Assembly (NCBI GenBank): GCA_003427395.1
Contig: BFEA01000658.1
Location: 474,252 to 508,368 of the forward strand
From: Chara braunii
Lineage: Eukaryota > Streptophyta > Charophyceae > Charales > Characeae
Reading direction: 5' to 3'
DNA length: 34,117 nucleotides
A program made the position numbers and the translations under genes. This document shows, one piece after another, positions 9,181-19,115 of this stretch. The notes below the pieces were generated by a model, which ran no database searches, was not told the origin of the DNA, and saw only the letters and a list, made by a program, of their open reading frames with translations. Each line of letters starts with the position of its first letter. Within the stretch, counting starts at the first letter, position 1.

Positions 9181-9218
9181 TTTCGCGTGGGCTTTGGGAT
9201 TCGAATGCCCTCGCGAAA
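9181..9218. repeat. 38-nt hairpin
   Basis: TTTCGCGTGGGC (9181-9192) pairs with GCCCTCGCGAAA (9207-9218) with one mismatch; the loop contains the palindrome ATTCGAAT. It lies 30 bp from the poly(C) run. Confidence 0.75.
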
Positions 9219-9247
9219 CCACGTGGGAGCTTCCCCATTTGAGTAAC

Positions 9248-9248
<1 letters not shown>

Positions 9249-9307
<59 letters not shown>
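9249..9307. repeat. Uninterrupted run of 59 C
   Basis: A pure poly(dC):poly(dG) tract, much longer than mononucleotide G/C runs usually are in eukaryotic genomes. On the minus strand it could form G-quadruplex structures. Run length in draft assemblies is unreliable, and poly-G calls can be a sequencing artefact. Confidence 0.85.
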
Positions 9308-9311
<4 letters not shown>

Positions 9312-9345
9312 CCACTTCGCGGTGCCCGCCATCTCCCACGGTAAG

Positions 9346-9520
9346 TCTTCTTCTTCTTCTTCATCTTCATCTTCTTCTTCTTTTTCTTCTTCTTCCTCTT
9401 CTTCTTCTCCTTCTTCTTCTTCGTCGTCTCCTTCTCTTTTTCCTTCTTTTTCTCAGTGTACGTGCATGTGTTTGTGTGTGTATGTGTGTGTGTGTGAGAG
9501 TGAGAAAGAGAGAAAGAGGG
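9346..9520. repeat. (CTT)n-rich pyrimidine tract followed by GT/GA repeat
   Basis: 9346-9455 is almost entirely CTT/TTC triplets with TCA and TCC interruptions; 9456-9520 is GT-rich and then GA-rich. ORFs here only translate the repeat. Confidence 0.85.
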
Positions 9521-10340
9521 TCGCACTGTCAGACCAAATACACTTACAAGGGTATTTGGCCATGCTTTTGCATTTGACACAACGACGGCGTCGGCTACCA
9601 TGACGGAGTCGATCTGAACTTAAAAGTGTACGCATTTTCACGCGATACTTTGAAACGATTTCCTCGACCATTGAGGCCGAGACAAATCGGTGAGAAACAT
9701 TTTGAGAGTATGCGCACGCGTTGTTATGACGCGCGCTGTGATGATTATGATTGGTAATAATACCCTCCGACCGAAAAGGTCGAGGGGGTTGATTGGGTTA
9801 ATATTGTGTCGGGTAGATCTACGTCATACCTTGAGACTTGGACTGGTACCTGTCTACCTACCAGTACCGAGCGTCCAAAAATGCCAACTTTTGTCTTCTT
9901 TTGCTCGGCCTCGAGTACTCGGCACATCTACCTCTGCTTGGTGTGGTACCGGCCTACCTGCTACTTGAGTGTTTACCCTCATGCAACCCCGAATGTGACG
10001 GTCATGTGTAAGTACCGGCCCTTTGGGCCTTCCAATCAACCAAGTACCCAGGCGGGTCGCACACACAGTCAAGCTGACAAGCGCTCAGGCAGGCAAGTTG
10101 GCCGGCAAGCGTGCGCGCACACAGACTTAGGATTGGGCTCAGGTCACTAGACGGACCAAACCCCACTCCTATACTTATACGTGGACAACTCCTTTTTTAC
10201 TTGAAGTAGGAGCTAGCCCAGTAAGTTTGGGTGTAGGTTATTAAGTGACAGACTTAGGCAATGAATCCATCTTGCTTCTGGGTTAGTTCCTTTTTGCCAA
10301 GGCCAGCCCTACGAAGGCTGTTATTTCACGACGCATCTGG

Positions 10341-10366
10341 TTGGTGGGACTCGAACCCGTGTCTTC
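10341..10366 (-). other. tRNA T-arm/B-box-like motif in block A
   Basis: The minus strand reads GGGTTCGAGTCCC, a perfect tRNA B-box (pol III internal promoter element). The second block keeps it as GGGTTCAAGTCCC (23763-23785 region). A full tRNA cloverleaf does not fold around it: no matching acceptor strand or D-arm is present. A tRNA-derived fragment is the likeliest reading. Confidence 0.4.
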
Positions 10367-10924
10367 ACGATTAGAGCAGAGTAGTTGGTAGTTATAGTCA
10401 GATCTTGCTGAGACCCCGTCGCAGTACTGGCACGACAAGTGGAACAATGGGGTAGTTAGTAGCTAGATCCTTTTCCTTATTTAAATCTCGTTAGATTTTT
10501 TTCTTTTATTTTTCTTATTATTTATTTATTTATTTATTTTGTTATGTTTTTCCTTTGCCCTACGGGATTCTGTATATACAACCAAATGTTTTCGATGAAT
10601 CTACCGTGGATTCAAGAGCAGATTCGTTTGAGTGGGACCGATGACTACTTTGTCGGGTGAGCTGCGACCGCGGCCCGTTCGACTCCGCCAGAATGAAGGG
10701 CAAAGGGGTAGCGGAGCTCGACGAACTCGGACTGTTGCGGGAAGGGCGGAGAGCGAGGACGCGCAGCACACACCACGCGGGGGAGGAAGGTAATCGCAGC
10801 GAGGAAGAAAGGCAAGCGCGCGAAGGCGACGCGACTCGGAAAAAAAAGCGGGCGGACAAAAAAGCAAGCGGGGGCGAAAGAGAACGTGCGAGAAAACAGA
10901 AGATGGCTGCGCAACAGAAGATGA

Positions 10925-11264
10925 CGCACGAGTAGAAGAAAGACGAAGAAAGAATAAGAAGGAGTAGAAAGAAGAAGAAGAAGAAGAAGGAGAAGAAGTA
11001 GAAGGAAGGAGAAGAAGAAGGAGAAGTAGGAGGAAGAAAGGAGAAGTAGGAGGAGAAGAGAAGGGGGCGACGTACCTGGAGCACAGGGAGCAGTGGAGAG
11101 GTCGCGCGGTGATAGCAAGAGGAGAATACGTGGAGAAAGAAGAGGAGGCCGCGCAAAGGTGAAGAGAGTTGCGTGGGAGAAGAAGAAAACCGCGTGTAGG
11201 GAGAATAAAGCACGAAGAACGAGGAGAAGAAGTAGAAGAAGAAGGATAATAATAATAATAATAA

Positions 11265-11295
<31 letters not shown>

Positions 11296-11320
11296 AAGAA
11301 GAAGAAGAAGAAGAAGAAGA
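10925..11320. repeat. GAA-rich purine tracts and (AAT)n(AAG)n
   Basis: 10930-11060 is GAA/AGG-rich; 11247-11266 is (AAT)n and 11267-11319 (AAG)n. The counterparts in block B are 24345-24540 and 24742-24826, where the AAT part is longer. Purine-only strands of this length can form triplex DNA. Confidence 0.85.
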
Positions 11321-11586
11321 CGAAGGAGAAAGGCAAAAGGAAAAAAGGCGACTTACCCATCAAGCGGCCGACATGTTTGAACGCGAGCTTTTGCCAGTCA
11401 AGCTCCCCGTGCTATGGTCACGGTATGTTGCACATCATGAAAGATGGGGGAGCCTCGAGCAGACCACGACGACGACGACGAAGAAGAGAGTGAAAACGGG
11501 TAAGTCTCCTACCCCACGGCTAGCCTAACGCTACTTCCCTCGATAGCATGATAAAAAATCGAATGAATCTAACGCTACACCAGAAT

Positions 11587-11728
11587 GTGTGTATGTGTGT
11601 GTGTGTGTGTGTGACCGATCGCGTGGCCGAACCCAAGCTACTTCATCGAGAAGAGTGAAATCGAGTGAATCTACCGCTATAACAAGGGAAAATCTACGCT
11701 ATTACTACGTGTGTGTGAATACGTAATG

Positions 11729-11794
<66 letters not shown>

Positions 11795-12200
11795 AGAAGA
11801 AGGGGGTGCATGGTGATCCTTGGGTGCACGTGACATCTGTGAGTGTGGAATCGAGGTTGTGAGTGATAGGAGAGACATACCTGGTGCTTGAGGCGAACAG
11901 CATTGGCCGAGGTCTGCTCGTACTTTGGAAGTTGTTGACGTCATCAGCGGCATTGTAGTCTAGGCTAGATAGGATCTATCATTCCTAGTTTGGGCGTCGA
12001 GTGCCAGATAAGATACCAACATTGGTTCTTTGTTGAGGATGATGAGACTATTCCAACATTGTCAATTATGAGCTTTTGCTGTGCTCTTATTTGGTGGGAC
12101 TGGTGATGCAATTTTGCTTTTGGTTCGAAGTCACGACTATCTGGTCTCATGTGTATGATGCTGCTTGGTTTCTGAAATTCGCTATCACTCGTTTTCCTTG

Positions 12201-12249
<49 letters not shown>

Positions 12250-12250
12250 T
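11587..12250. repeat. (GT)n, (GA)n and (ATT)n microsatellites in block A
   Basis: (GT)n at about 11587-11612, (GA)n at 11732-11790 and (ATT)n at 12203-12250. Between them is unique-looking sequence shared with block B. B counterparts are 25102-25179, 25299-25386 and 25797-25857. Confidence 0.85.
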
Positions 12251-12799
12251 TATTAGTATTATTGAAAGACCTTTCACTATTGAGACCCCAAGTTCGAACC
12301 TCAGGGTCAGAGGCCTAGACAAGAGAGGCCGAGTTCGTCAAATTCAGAAAAATCACAGTGGAGTACCTCAGCAGTCCAGCCGAACAGGTACCCAGCAAGC
12401 AGTCACATCTTAGGGGCAAGAGCCACGTCTCATATTAAAGATTCACATCCCAGGAGTAAAAGGGTAGTCCCACAGGCAAGAGTCGTGTTCCAGAGACAGG
12501 AGTCACATCCTACAGTCAAAAGTCATGTTCACAAGTGAAAAATCATGTCTCAAAGGCCCAAGCAGCAGCAGACCTACGAAAATTAGGAAAGGTTCCAGGC
12601 CTTGACATTCCGAAGCAGACAGGCCGTGGGGATGTGGTACCGGAAACCAATCAGGCCCCAAGAAGCAGAGGCTGGCACAAGTCGAAATGCAAGCCAAGAC
12701 TACAAAAGGACTGACCAGTCTGCCATTCAGGTAGATTACTCATCCGCAAGAAGTAAGGAAGTGTTGTTGCACTCGTTCGCTATAGTGAAGGGGGAAGCG

Positions 12800-13022
12800 C
12801 TGAAGCCAGAGGGATGCGTAAAAGGAAAGAGAGAGAAGGGAAAGAGAGAATGGAGAGAGAGAGAAGGGAGAGAGAGAGAGGGGAAGAAAGAGAGAGGACA
12901 GATAGGCATATGCAAACAGTCAGACGAGACAAATAGACAGACAGACAGTCAAAAAGGCAGACACACAGACCAACAGACCGACAGACAGACCGACAAACAG
13001 ACAAACAGACGGACCAAGACAC
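12800..13022. repeat. GAGA-rich and (CAGA)n tracts
   Basis: 12820-12900 is GAGA/GGGA-rich; 12936-13022 is CAGA-based with ACAGACCGACAGA variants. Block B carries the same pair at 27245-27320 and 27345-27440. Confidence 0.8.
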
Positions 13023-13855
13023 ACAGACACGCGACATACAGTAACAGAGACCCAATGACACAGTCACACAGTGATGATCACACAGTCACATTCATACGGT
13101 CACATAGTGACACTCACACTATGACACACGGATAAAGTGCACAGTGTTACACAGGTGTACAATGACGAAGTGACAGTCACATTATAACACACATACACAG
13201 ACACAGTGACTTGTACACAAGTGACACACATCACACATTGACACAGTCACACACAAAGTGACACAGCCACCCACACACACAGTGACACAGTCACACACGA
13301 AAGTGACTCAGTCACACACACACAGTGACACGGTCACTCACAGTGACACAGTCACACACACAGTGACACAGTCACACGCAAAGTGACATAGTCACATATA
13401 AAGTGTACAGTCACATGCACAGTATGCAGTGAAAACACGGTCACACCGTGACAGTCACATACATACAGTCACAGTGACACACACACATACAACGGACATT
13501 CACAGATACACAGTCACACAGATACACTGTGCACAGCGATACACATAGCCAGATGCCGTGACACAGACAGATACAGTGACATACACAGGCAGATGTTGTG
13601 ACATGGACAAAGACTGTGATCCACACACAAATACTATGACACACATGCATGCATAGTGAAATACACACATGCACAACAAAAATACATACATACAGAGTGA
13701 AAACACACATGGACACTATGACATACACAATGACACAGACAAAGACATACATAGTGACACGGTGACACATACACAAGTGATACACATATACACATTTACA
13801 CAGTAACACACGCAACAGACATACACGGACAATGAAAACACAATGATACGCACAA
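13022..13855. repeat. CACAGTG / GTCACAC array, first part
   Basis: An irregular array of CACAGTGACACAGTCACAC-like units in both orientations (CACAGTG and CACTGTG). The minus strand translates to cysteine/valine runs, a product of the repeat and not a gene. The part up to 13586 is shared with block B (27480-28026). Confidence 0.8.
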
Positions 13856-14290
13856 GCACGCTAATTGTATTGATTGGCAGCTATGGTTGCCGCCTACTTC
13901 CTTTAACTAACACAAGTGGCTATGGCAGCAACTTCCTCCTCTTAGCCCGCTTCCTCTACAGGCACCCGTAGACTCTCACACAAGATGCTCTGACAAGGCT
14001 TCAACACGGCTCACAGGTAGGATGAATGAATGCCTTGATGCTGTCTCTTTATTTCGGATTGTCAAAGGCCTGCCTTTAGACCTTGGGCACAGGGGTGCAC
14101 ACAATCCCACATGGTATTCGCTGACTTGACAAAATGCGACCGGCACTGGGTATCGCTGACTGGGCCGGGTTAGACTGCCACTTGCCCAATTGATACGGAC
14201 TGCCTACTTAGACTCACGAAAGGTCATTTCCGGGTCTTCCGGAAGACTGCAGACTTGACCTTTCGGCATTGTAACAGCAAAGACTTGTGC
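13856..14290. other. Non-repetitive segment splitting the CACAGTG array
   Basis: About 430 bp without the array motif and with no good ORF. It contains a perfect 10-bp inverted repeat, CGAAAGGTCA (14217-14226) with TGACCTTTCG (14256-14265), enclosing a perfect 14-bp palindrome GTCTTCCGGAAGAC (14234-14247). It may be an insertion; no terminal repeats or target duplication are evident. Confidence 0.6.
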
Positions 14291-14310
14291 TACGGCTGCA
14301 GCTCCTAAGG

Positions 14311-14820
14311 CACGGACACACAGTGCAACACAGACGCAGTGACGTACACAGACTGAGCGAAACCACACAGATCTACAGATACACAGTCACACAAACACAA
14401 AAACACAGTGACATAGACTGTGACATATACAGTGACGCATACACAAATGACACACAGCATATGGTAACACACAGACACAGTCACACTGTGACACACACAC
14501 ATACACAGTAAAAACACACAGTCTACATACACAGACGCTGCAACACACATTCACAGAGACAGTGACACAGTGCACAGACACATAGTGCACGGTGACACAG
14601 AGTGCACAGTGGAAACACATAGTCACATTCTGACAAACACACACAAATGTTGTGACAAACACACACAGAGACTGTGACACTGACACATACACTGTGACAT
14701 ATGCAAGGGCACAATGAAATGTAAAACAGATATACACAGATACTGTGACAAACACACACAAATGTTGTGACAAACATAAACAGATGTTGTGACACACAGA
14801 CACTGTGACACTAAGACACA
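14311..14820. repeat. CACAGTG / GTCACAC array, second part
   Basis: The array resumes with CACAGTGACA, TGTTGTGACAAACACAC and related units and stops just before the hairpin array. No gene is visible. Confidence 0.8.
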
Positions 14821-14852
14821 AGGGTTCTTCTAAAAGAAGTAAACTAGCAGGA

Positions 14853-15713
14853 GTAATAAGAGGAGTGAGGTCCCGAGAGACCCGCCTTATTACCAGAATC
14901 TGCTTTTGTCGTAATAGGAGGAGCGAGACCCCGTGAGGCCTGCCCTATTACCAACCCACACACAAGGGGGGTGGCGATAAGAGGAGCCTGCCTTATTACC
15001 AACCAGCCGTGCGTCGGGGCAAGTGTGTGATAAGAGTAGCAAGGCTCCGAGAAGCCTGCCTTATCGCAATAATGGCACTGACAGTGTGATAAGAGTAGCA
15101 AGGCTCCGAGAAGCCTGCCNNNNNNNNNNNNNNNNNNNNNNNNNNNNNNNNNNNNNNNNNNNNNNNNNNNNNNNNNNNNNNNNNNNNNNNNNNNNNNNNN
15201 NNNNNNNNNNNNNNNNNNNNNNNNNNNNNGATAAGAGTAGCAAGGCTCCGAGAAGTCTGCCTTATCGCAATAATGGCACGGACGGTGTGATAAGAGTAGC
15301 AAGGCTCCGAGAAGCCTGCCTTATTACCCGCCAACGGTGCTTCAATGCAAGCGGCGGTAGGAGGGGCATGGCACCGAGATGCCTGCCATATTGCCCAAGC
15401 CGCATGGATGAAGGAAGTGGTAGTAAGAGGAGTGAGGTTCCGAGAAGCCCGCCTTATTACCATCTGACTTTGATCTAATGCAAGATAGTAAATAGGCGAA
15501 GTAAGGCCCTTGAGGTCTACCCTATCACAAGCAGACGCCCAGTGAAGATAAGTAGATCCCGAGTGGTCTACCATACTGTTACTAATCTTCTCGATAAAAA
15601 GGAAAAAGTGAAAAACCCTAAAAAGAGATCGATCCATTACTGACAAACCGCTTCCAGATTCTACTGAGGTGGAGGTAGCAGGAATGTGGCCCCGTGTGGC
15701 ATGTCCTGCTATC
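14853..15713. repeat. Tandem array of about 12 hairpin units, about 60-bp period
   Basis: Most units are a 41-nt imperfect palindrome plus an 18-22-nt variable spacer: an 8-bp outer stem (GTAATAAG..CTTATTAC type) and an inner 4-bp stem around CCGAGA (GGCT..AGCC type). Units: 14853-14893, 14911-14951, 14974-14999 (inner part deleted), 15027-15067, 15086-gap, gap-15268, 15287-15327, 15354-15394, 15420-15460, 15488-15528, 15544-15590 and an outlier at 15674-15713 (TAGCAGGA..TCCTGCTA). Arms differ between units but mostly still pair, for example GTAATAAG/CTTATTAC against GTAATAGG/CCTATTAC. The central units are nearly identical (recent duplication); the outer ones are diverged. Short frames across it translate the repeat only. 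Function unknown. Confidence 0.85.
15120..15228. other. Assembly gap (109 N) inside the hairpin array
   Basis: A run of N between two nearly identical hairpin units. The gap is probably one or more further near-identical units that could not be resolved; true copy number is unknown. Confidence 0.95.
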
Positions 15714-16506
15714 TTGACCTCTTGATTTATATCTATCTTACGATTCTACTCCAGATGAGTTGATGATGTTTTTGCCTGTGCATGTCTTAAGTGAGGAATC
15801 GTATGATACATTGATAAGGCAGAAAATAATAGTGATGTTAGTTTTATACTTATCTTCCTTTAGACGACTATCTCTAAGAGATTGGTCTGATAAGAGGTTA
15901 GAGAGGTTGCCTAGAGAAAGCTATATCAATGCAGTATTATCCCTGCCTAAACTGAAGTTAACTATATTGAACTTCAAATAGGGTCATGTCGACGACAAAG
16001 AGGTGTTGAGACCGTGTTGACCTGTGTGTGATTGCAAGTCAACTTGATCAAGAAGACTCATTATGAGTCTACACAAGACTACATGTTGTTGCCTTATGAT
16101 AACAGGTTGGTTATCCAACTCAACCCTCACTCACCCTCGACACCCACACTTTGCATCGACCTTCGCACTAAAAGGCATTTCTGAATTCCCGGATCATTGT
16201 CTAAATGGTCTGTGTTTGGTCAAAAGGGGTCCTTGAAATGACTTAAGTCAGAAAATGAGATAGGTTATGAGTCATACCTCTAGAAACTATTTCTAGGCAA
16301 AGCGTAGTACGCGCGAACGTTCGTCGGTCGAGTCGACCTGAATTGTGAGTCAGTCCGGGAGATTGACGCCCCGATAGTCAGTCTTAGGCGTTCAACCGCG
16401 CATATGCCTATGCTACGGCGATCGAGCAAACGCCCTCGGCAGACTTACCTTTGCGATTGCAAGTAAAAGTCTTCGCATGTGGGTCAGTAGCTCAGCAGGG
16501 ATACGC
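15714..16506. other. No gene seen
   Basis: AT-rich to mixed sequence. A 73-codon frame at 15760-15981 has no recognisable motif. The sequence just before 16720 is probably the inside of an old LTR, given the primer-binding site at 16722. Confidence 0.5.
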
Positions 16507-16573
16507 CCACCTAAGGGATGATGACAACTCCTTTAGGTGGAGGTGAGTTGTACCTCACAGGATCTTTGTCCTG
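16507..16573 (+). repeat. Three consecutive hairpins upstream of the second primer-binding site
   Basis: In order: CCACCTAA (16507-16514) with TTAGGTGG (16533-16540); GTGAG (16543-16547) with CTCAC (16554-16558); CAGGA (16558-16562) with TCCTG (16569-16573). They lie about 150 bp before the primer-binding site, where an LTR's transcribed leader would be. A structured leader is inference. Confidence 0.5.
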
Positions 16574-16721
16574 TCGTAGGGATTCGCGAGAGGTATAGCT
16601 GGCGCGCACGATCAGAGTTGGTCTTAGCTGAAACACTTCTAAAACTCCTCCGTGATGCGACCGTGAGGTCCTACACAAAAATTATTTTACGTCTGGGTAT
16701 GGGACCGCCGCGCCCAACAAG

Positions 16722-16740
16722 TGGCGCCGCTGTCGGGGAT
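16722..16740 (+). other. Primer-binding-site remnant, tRNA-Asp type
   Basis: TGGCGCCGCTGTCGGGGAT matches the complement of the plant tRNA-Asp 3' end at 16 of 18 positions. It is preceded by CCCAACA plus AG, the usual LTR end (CA) and short gap. This marks the inner edge of an LTR of a plus-strand element. No gag or pol remnant follows, so the element is either gutted or a non-coding derivative. Confidence 0.6.
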
Positions 16741-18776
16741 CTCACTTTCCAGCCGAGGTCCTCAGTGAACGAACTCGGGTATGGTAAGACGATGATCACG
16801 GCAAAACGAGAACCTTTGATCAAACTAATATAGTCTGTGATATGTGGGTAAAAATTGTGTCGAATAGATGTGATGCGTCTGAAAAGGTGTGCAATTATAT
16901 CGATAATACCTACAAGGGTCATATGTTGTTAGGGACTTCGACTACCTACCAACGTCCTTAGAAAAACGAACTAAGGTATAGGGTAGTTAGAAGTCTATGT
17001 CAGCTTGTAAAGGTGATACTTTTACATAGTAGTTAGAAGTTAGGTTAGTGAACGACATCAGGGAGGTATCTGTGTATGTTGGATCCTTCCTTCAGTTTAC
17101 ATACTCGAGGTATTCGTCCGTATAACCGCTTGTGTCGACTTGAGTGGTTAGAAAATTAACGACTGCATTGATACTCTTAAAAATTCTCAAGGGTTAAGGA
17201 GAGGTAGGTGCGTGACTAACTATTCTATTTATCTTTAGCATCGTATAGACTGACTTAATCAACCTTACTTTTTCACGATTTTTTTTTTTGTATCCCTTTA
17301 GTCATATCCAAGTTGCAAGGGTTATGATGGAATTTCGTTCCTTGTCTAATTGAACTATCTATTCAGTGCATTGCTTACCAATGTTACCACATTACAAGGA
17401 AGAGAACCCTCTACATCCTTGGTTTGTACCGATAGTAGGGTCAATGAGATAACGTGTATACTGTAAGGCTCATGGGTCCTGGTGCATGATTCCTTTCACG
17501 CTTAATTATTTAGAAGGGATCGCTACGATTAGCTTAATTGTCTTCTCCTTGAGTTTATATACGAAATAAGGAGCACTCGGTCATATGATTATTTTACACT
17601 CTTATGCCTTATGACCCATTGTGATCTGATGGTGTCAAGCGAGTCAGTAGCAAAGAGTGGGTTTGAGGATGCAAGGATAAAAGGAGGGAACCTTTAGAAG
17701 AGGGTGGCATAGTAATCATCAAAACATGATATAAGAGATGTCGCAACTACGAGATGACGCATAATTCTTTATGCCATCAAGTCACGTTGTTCAACACATC
17801 GTGTGATTTCTACATCTTTATCCACCTCTATTTAAATCATCAGTTGAACGTCCATGTTAGCAGTAAGATGTTATACTATATTCCTATTAGACTATAGGCA
17901 GCATTGTTAGTTCCGACGGAGGATGATCTCAGTAATATTACGTTCATATGCTTTCAAACCGTCCATATGCAAGTTTACTTATCATCTTTGATGTTATCTC
18001 TTACCTTGATCTGAGTCTTGTTACCTGTTTGAATTATTATCTTGATAGGTCTTTTATCTATTGCTTAATCTAGAATGTCATTGACGGATCTCCAAGTAGG
18101 ATGACACTATATCTCCTACTCACTATCCTAGGTATATCCTCAATGCGTTTTAAATTTATTATGATAGTTGTAGCATCATGATTGTTCCTAATAAGTTGAG
18201 ACTATTAGAGTAAATTGGAGTACTAGATCGTAACGTCTACCTCTCGTGAGCACGTCCTATCTCCCCGGACTTTGGTTATGAGCGATCCGATGACTAACCA
18301 CGATGCCTCAACTTCGACCATAGTGAGTTCAAATGTTGTTTGTCCTCAGCTAGCCTGACTGAAAAGCTTGTTCTAATAAGCCTTGAATCCGTGATCTGGG
18401 TCGTTGTCAAAAGTATAAGAGGGACTGAATCTCCTCAATGTCTCATGATTATAGTGCGTCCTTTGAGTGACGAGAAAGGATCCTGCTAAGGTAGGGTAAA
18501 GAAGATGATGTGTACTATTGAAATTTCTTCTTGGAGTTTCATGATAGACATCTTGAACCCTTGACAAAATATAATTGTTCGGCTACCTACTTGAAGGCTA
18601 TGTGCGTTAGCTAGGTCGTTTGTCATAGAGTCTGAGTACAAGACTATAACTTAAACTAACCCTGTTAGTCATAGCTTACATAATCTAACTAGATCATCAA
18701 AGTTCTGGAAGCTATATGATATAGGTCCTAAATAGACTCGGTTCGTCGACAATTGTCTAACTTTTGAGGTCATATT
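16741..18776. other. AT-rich region, no gene seen
   Basis: No frame above about 85 codons, no domain, no long repeat. It may be the decayed interior of the element primed at 16722. A 64-codon minus frame at 18373-18567 shows nothing recognisable. Confidence 0.5.
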
Positions 18777-19115
18777 CTTCGTAGCACCGTGTTCGCGTTC
18801 GGAGGCGAACGCGAACATGTTCGCCCGAACGCGAACAAACGCCCAAAACCCTCAGAACGCGAACATAAAATTTATTTATTAAAAAAAAAAAACTCCGAAA
18901 AATCTGAAAAACATATATGCTATGTAAAATAACAATACAAGCAACATTTGCCTTGGCGTCATGTTCAAATTCGTAGCCAATCATGAGTTAAAAATAAAAA
19001 ACCGAAATAATTTTAATTTTAATTTTTTATTTTTTTACGAAAAAAAATATGTTTGCCCGAACATGTTCGCGAGCTGTTCACGCGAACCCGTGAACACGTT
19101 CGCCGTACTACGAAG
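18777..19115. mobile_element. Palindrome-ended element, CGAACGCG type (339 bp)
   Basis: Termini CTTCGTAGCAC and GTACTACGAAG form an 11-bp inverted repeat with one mismatch. Next to the left end is a perfect 12-bp inverted repeat TGTTCGCGTTCG / CGAACGCGAACA (18790-18817); the right end has CGAACATGTTCG and TGTTCACG..CGTGAACA. Between is an AT-rich core (18919-18985: ATATGCTATG.., CAACATTTGCCT..) shared with the elements at 25862, 31190 and 31878. It has no coding capacity, so it is MITE-like; the superfamily is unknown. Confidence 0.6.

Larger units (their letters stand above)
9525..13586 (+). repeat. Large duplicated block, copy A
   Basis: This block matches 22947-28026 in the same orientation and order, with scattered substitutions and small indels. 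Shared landmarks are an inverted repeat at the left edge (CCAAATAC..GTATTTGG), a GACCGAAAAGGTC hairpin, a tRNA B-box-like motif, a (TTTA)n tract, GAA-rich purine tracts, (AAT)n, (GT)n, (GA)n, (ATT)n, GAGA and CAGA repeats, then CACAGTG arrays. No protein domain is visible; long minus-strand frames only translate repeats. The left junction (ACTGTC) is sharp because the flanks differ. It may be a non-autonomous mobile element or a segmental duplication. Confidence 0.8.

Noticed and set aside
8866-9246. 126-codon plus-strand ORF
   Set aside because: It runs over GC-rich hairpins with no recognisable motif; its length is unsurprising for GC-rich DNA.
10330-10440. Functional tRNA gene at the B-box
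   Set aside because: Acceptor strands and D-arm do not pair, and the T-stem has only three good pairs.
10560-11363. Long minus-strand phenylalanine/serine-rich ORF (and its twin at 23954-24637)
   Set aside because: It translates GAA/AAG purine tracts; no start context, domain or unique sequence supports a gene.
11945-11965. Second hammerhead ribozyme (CTGATGA on the minus strand)
   Set aside because: The GAAA box and stems are missing; the same holds for CTGATGA-like strings at 19427 and 22088.
13441-14821. Cysteine/valine-rich minus-strand ORFs
   Set aside because: They are translations of the CACAGTG/CACACA repeats, open in several frames at once.
14853-15713. CRISPR-like array of regularly spaced palindromic repeats
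   Set aside because: Repeats diverge too much, spacers are partly repeated, no cas genes are present, and the setting is eukaryotic.
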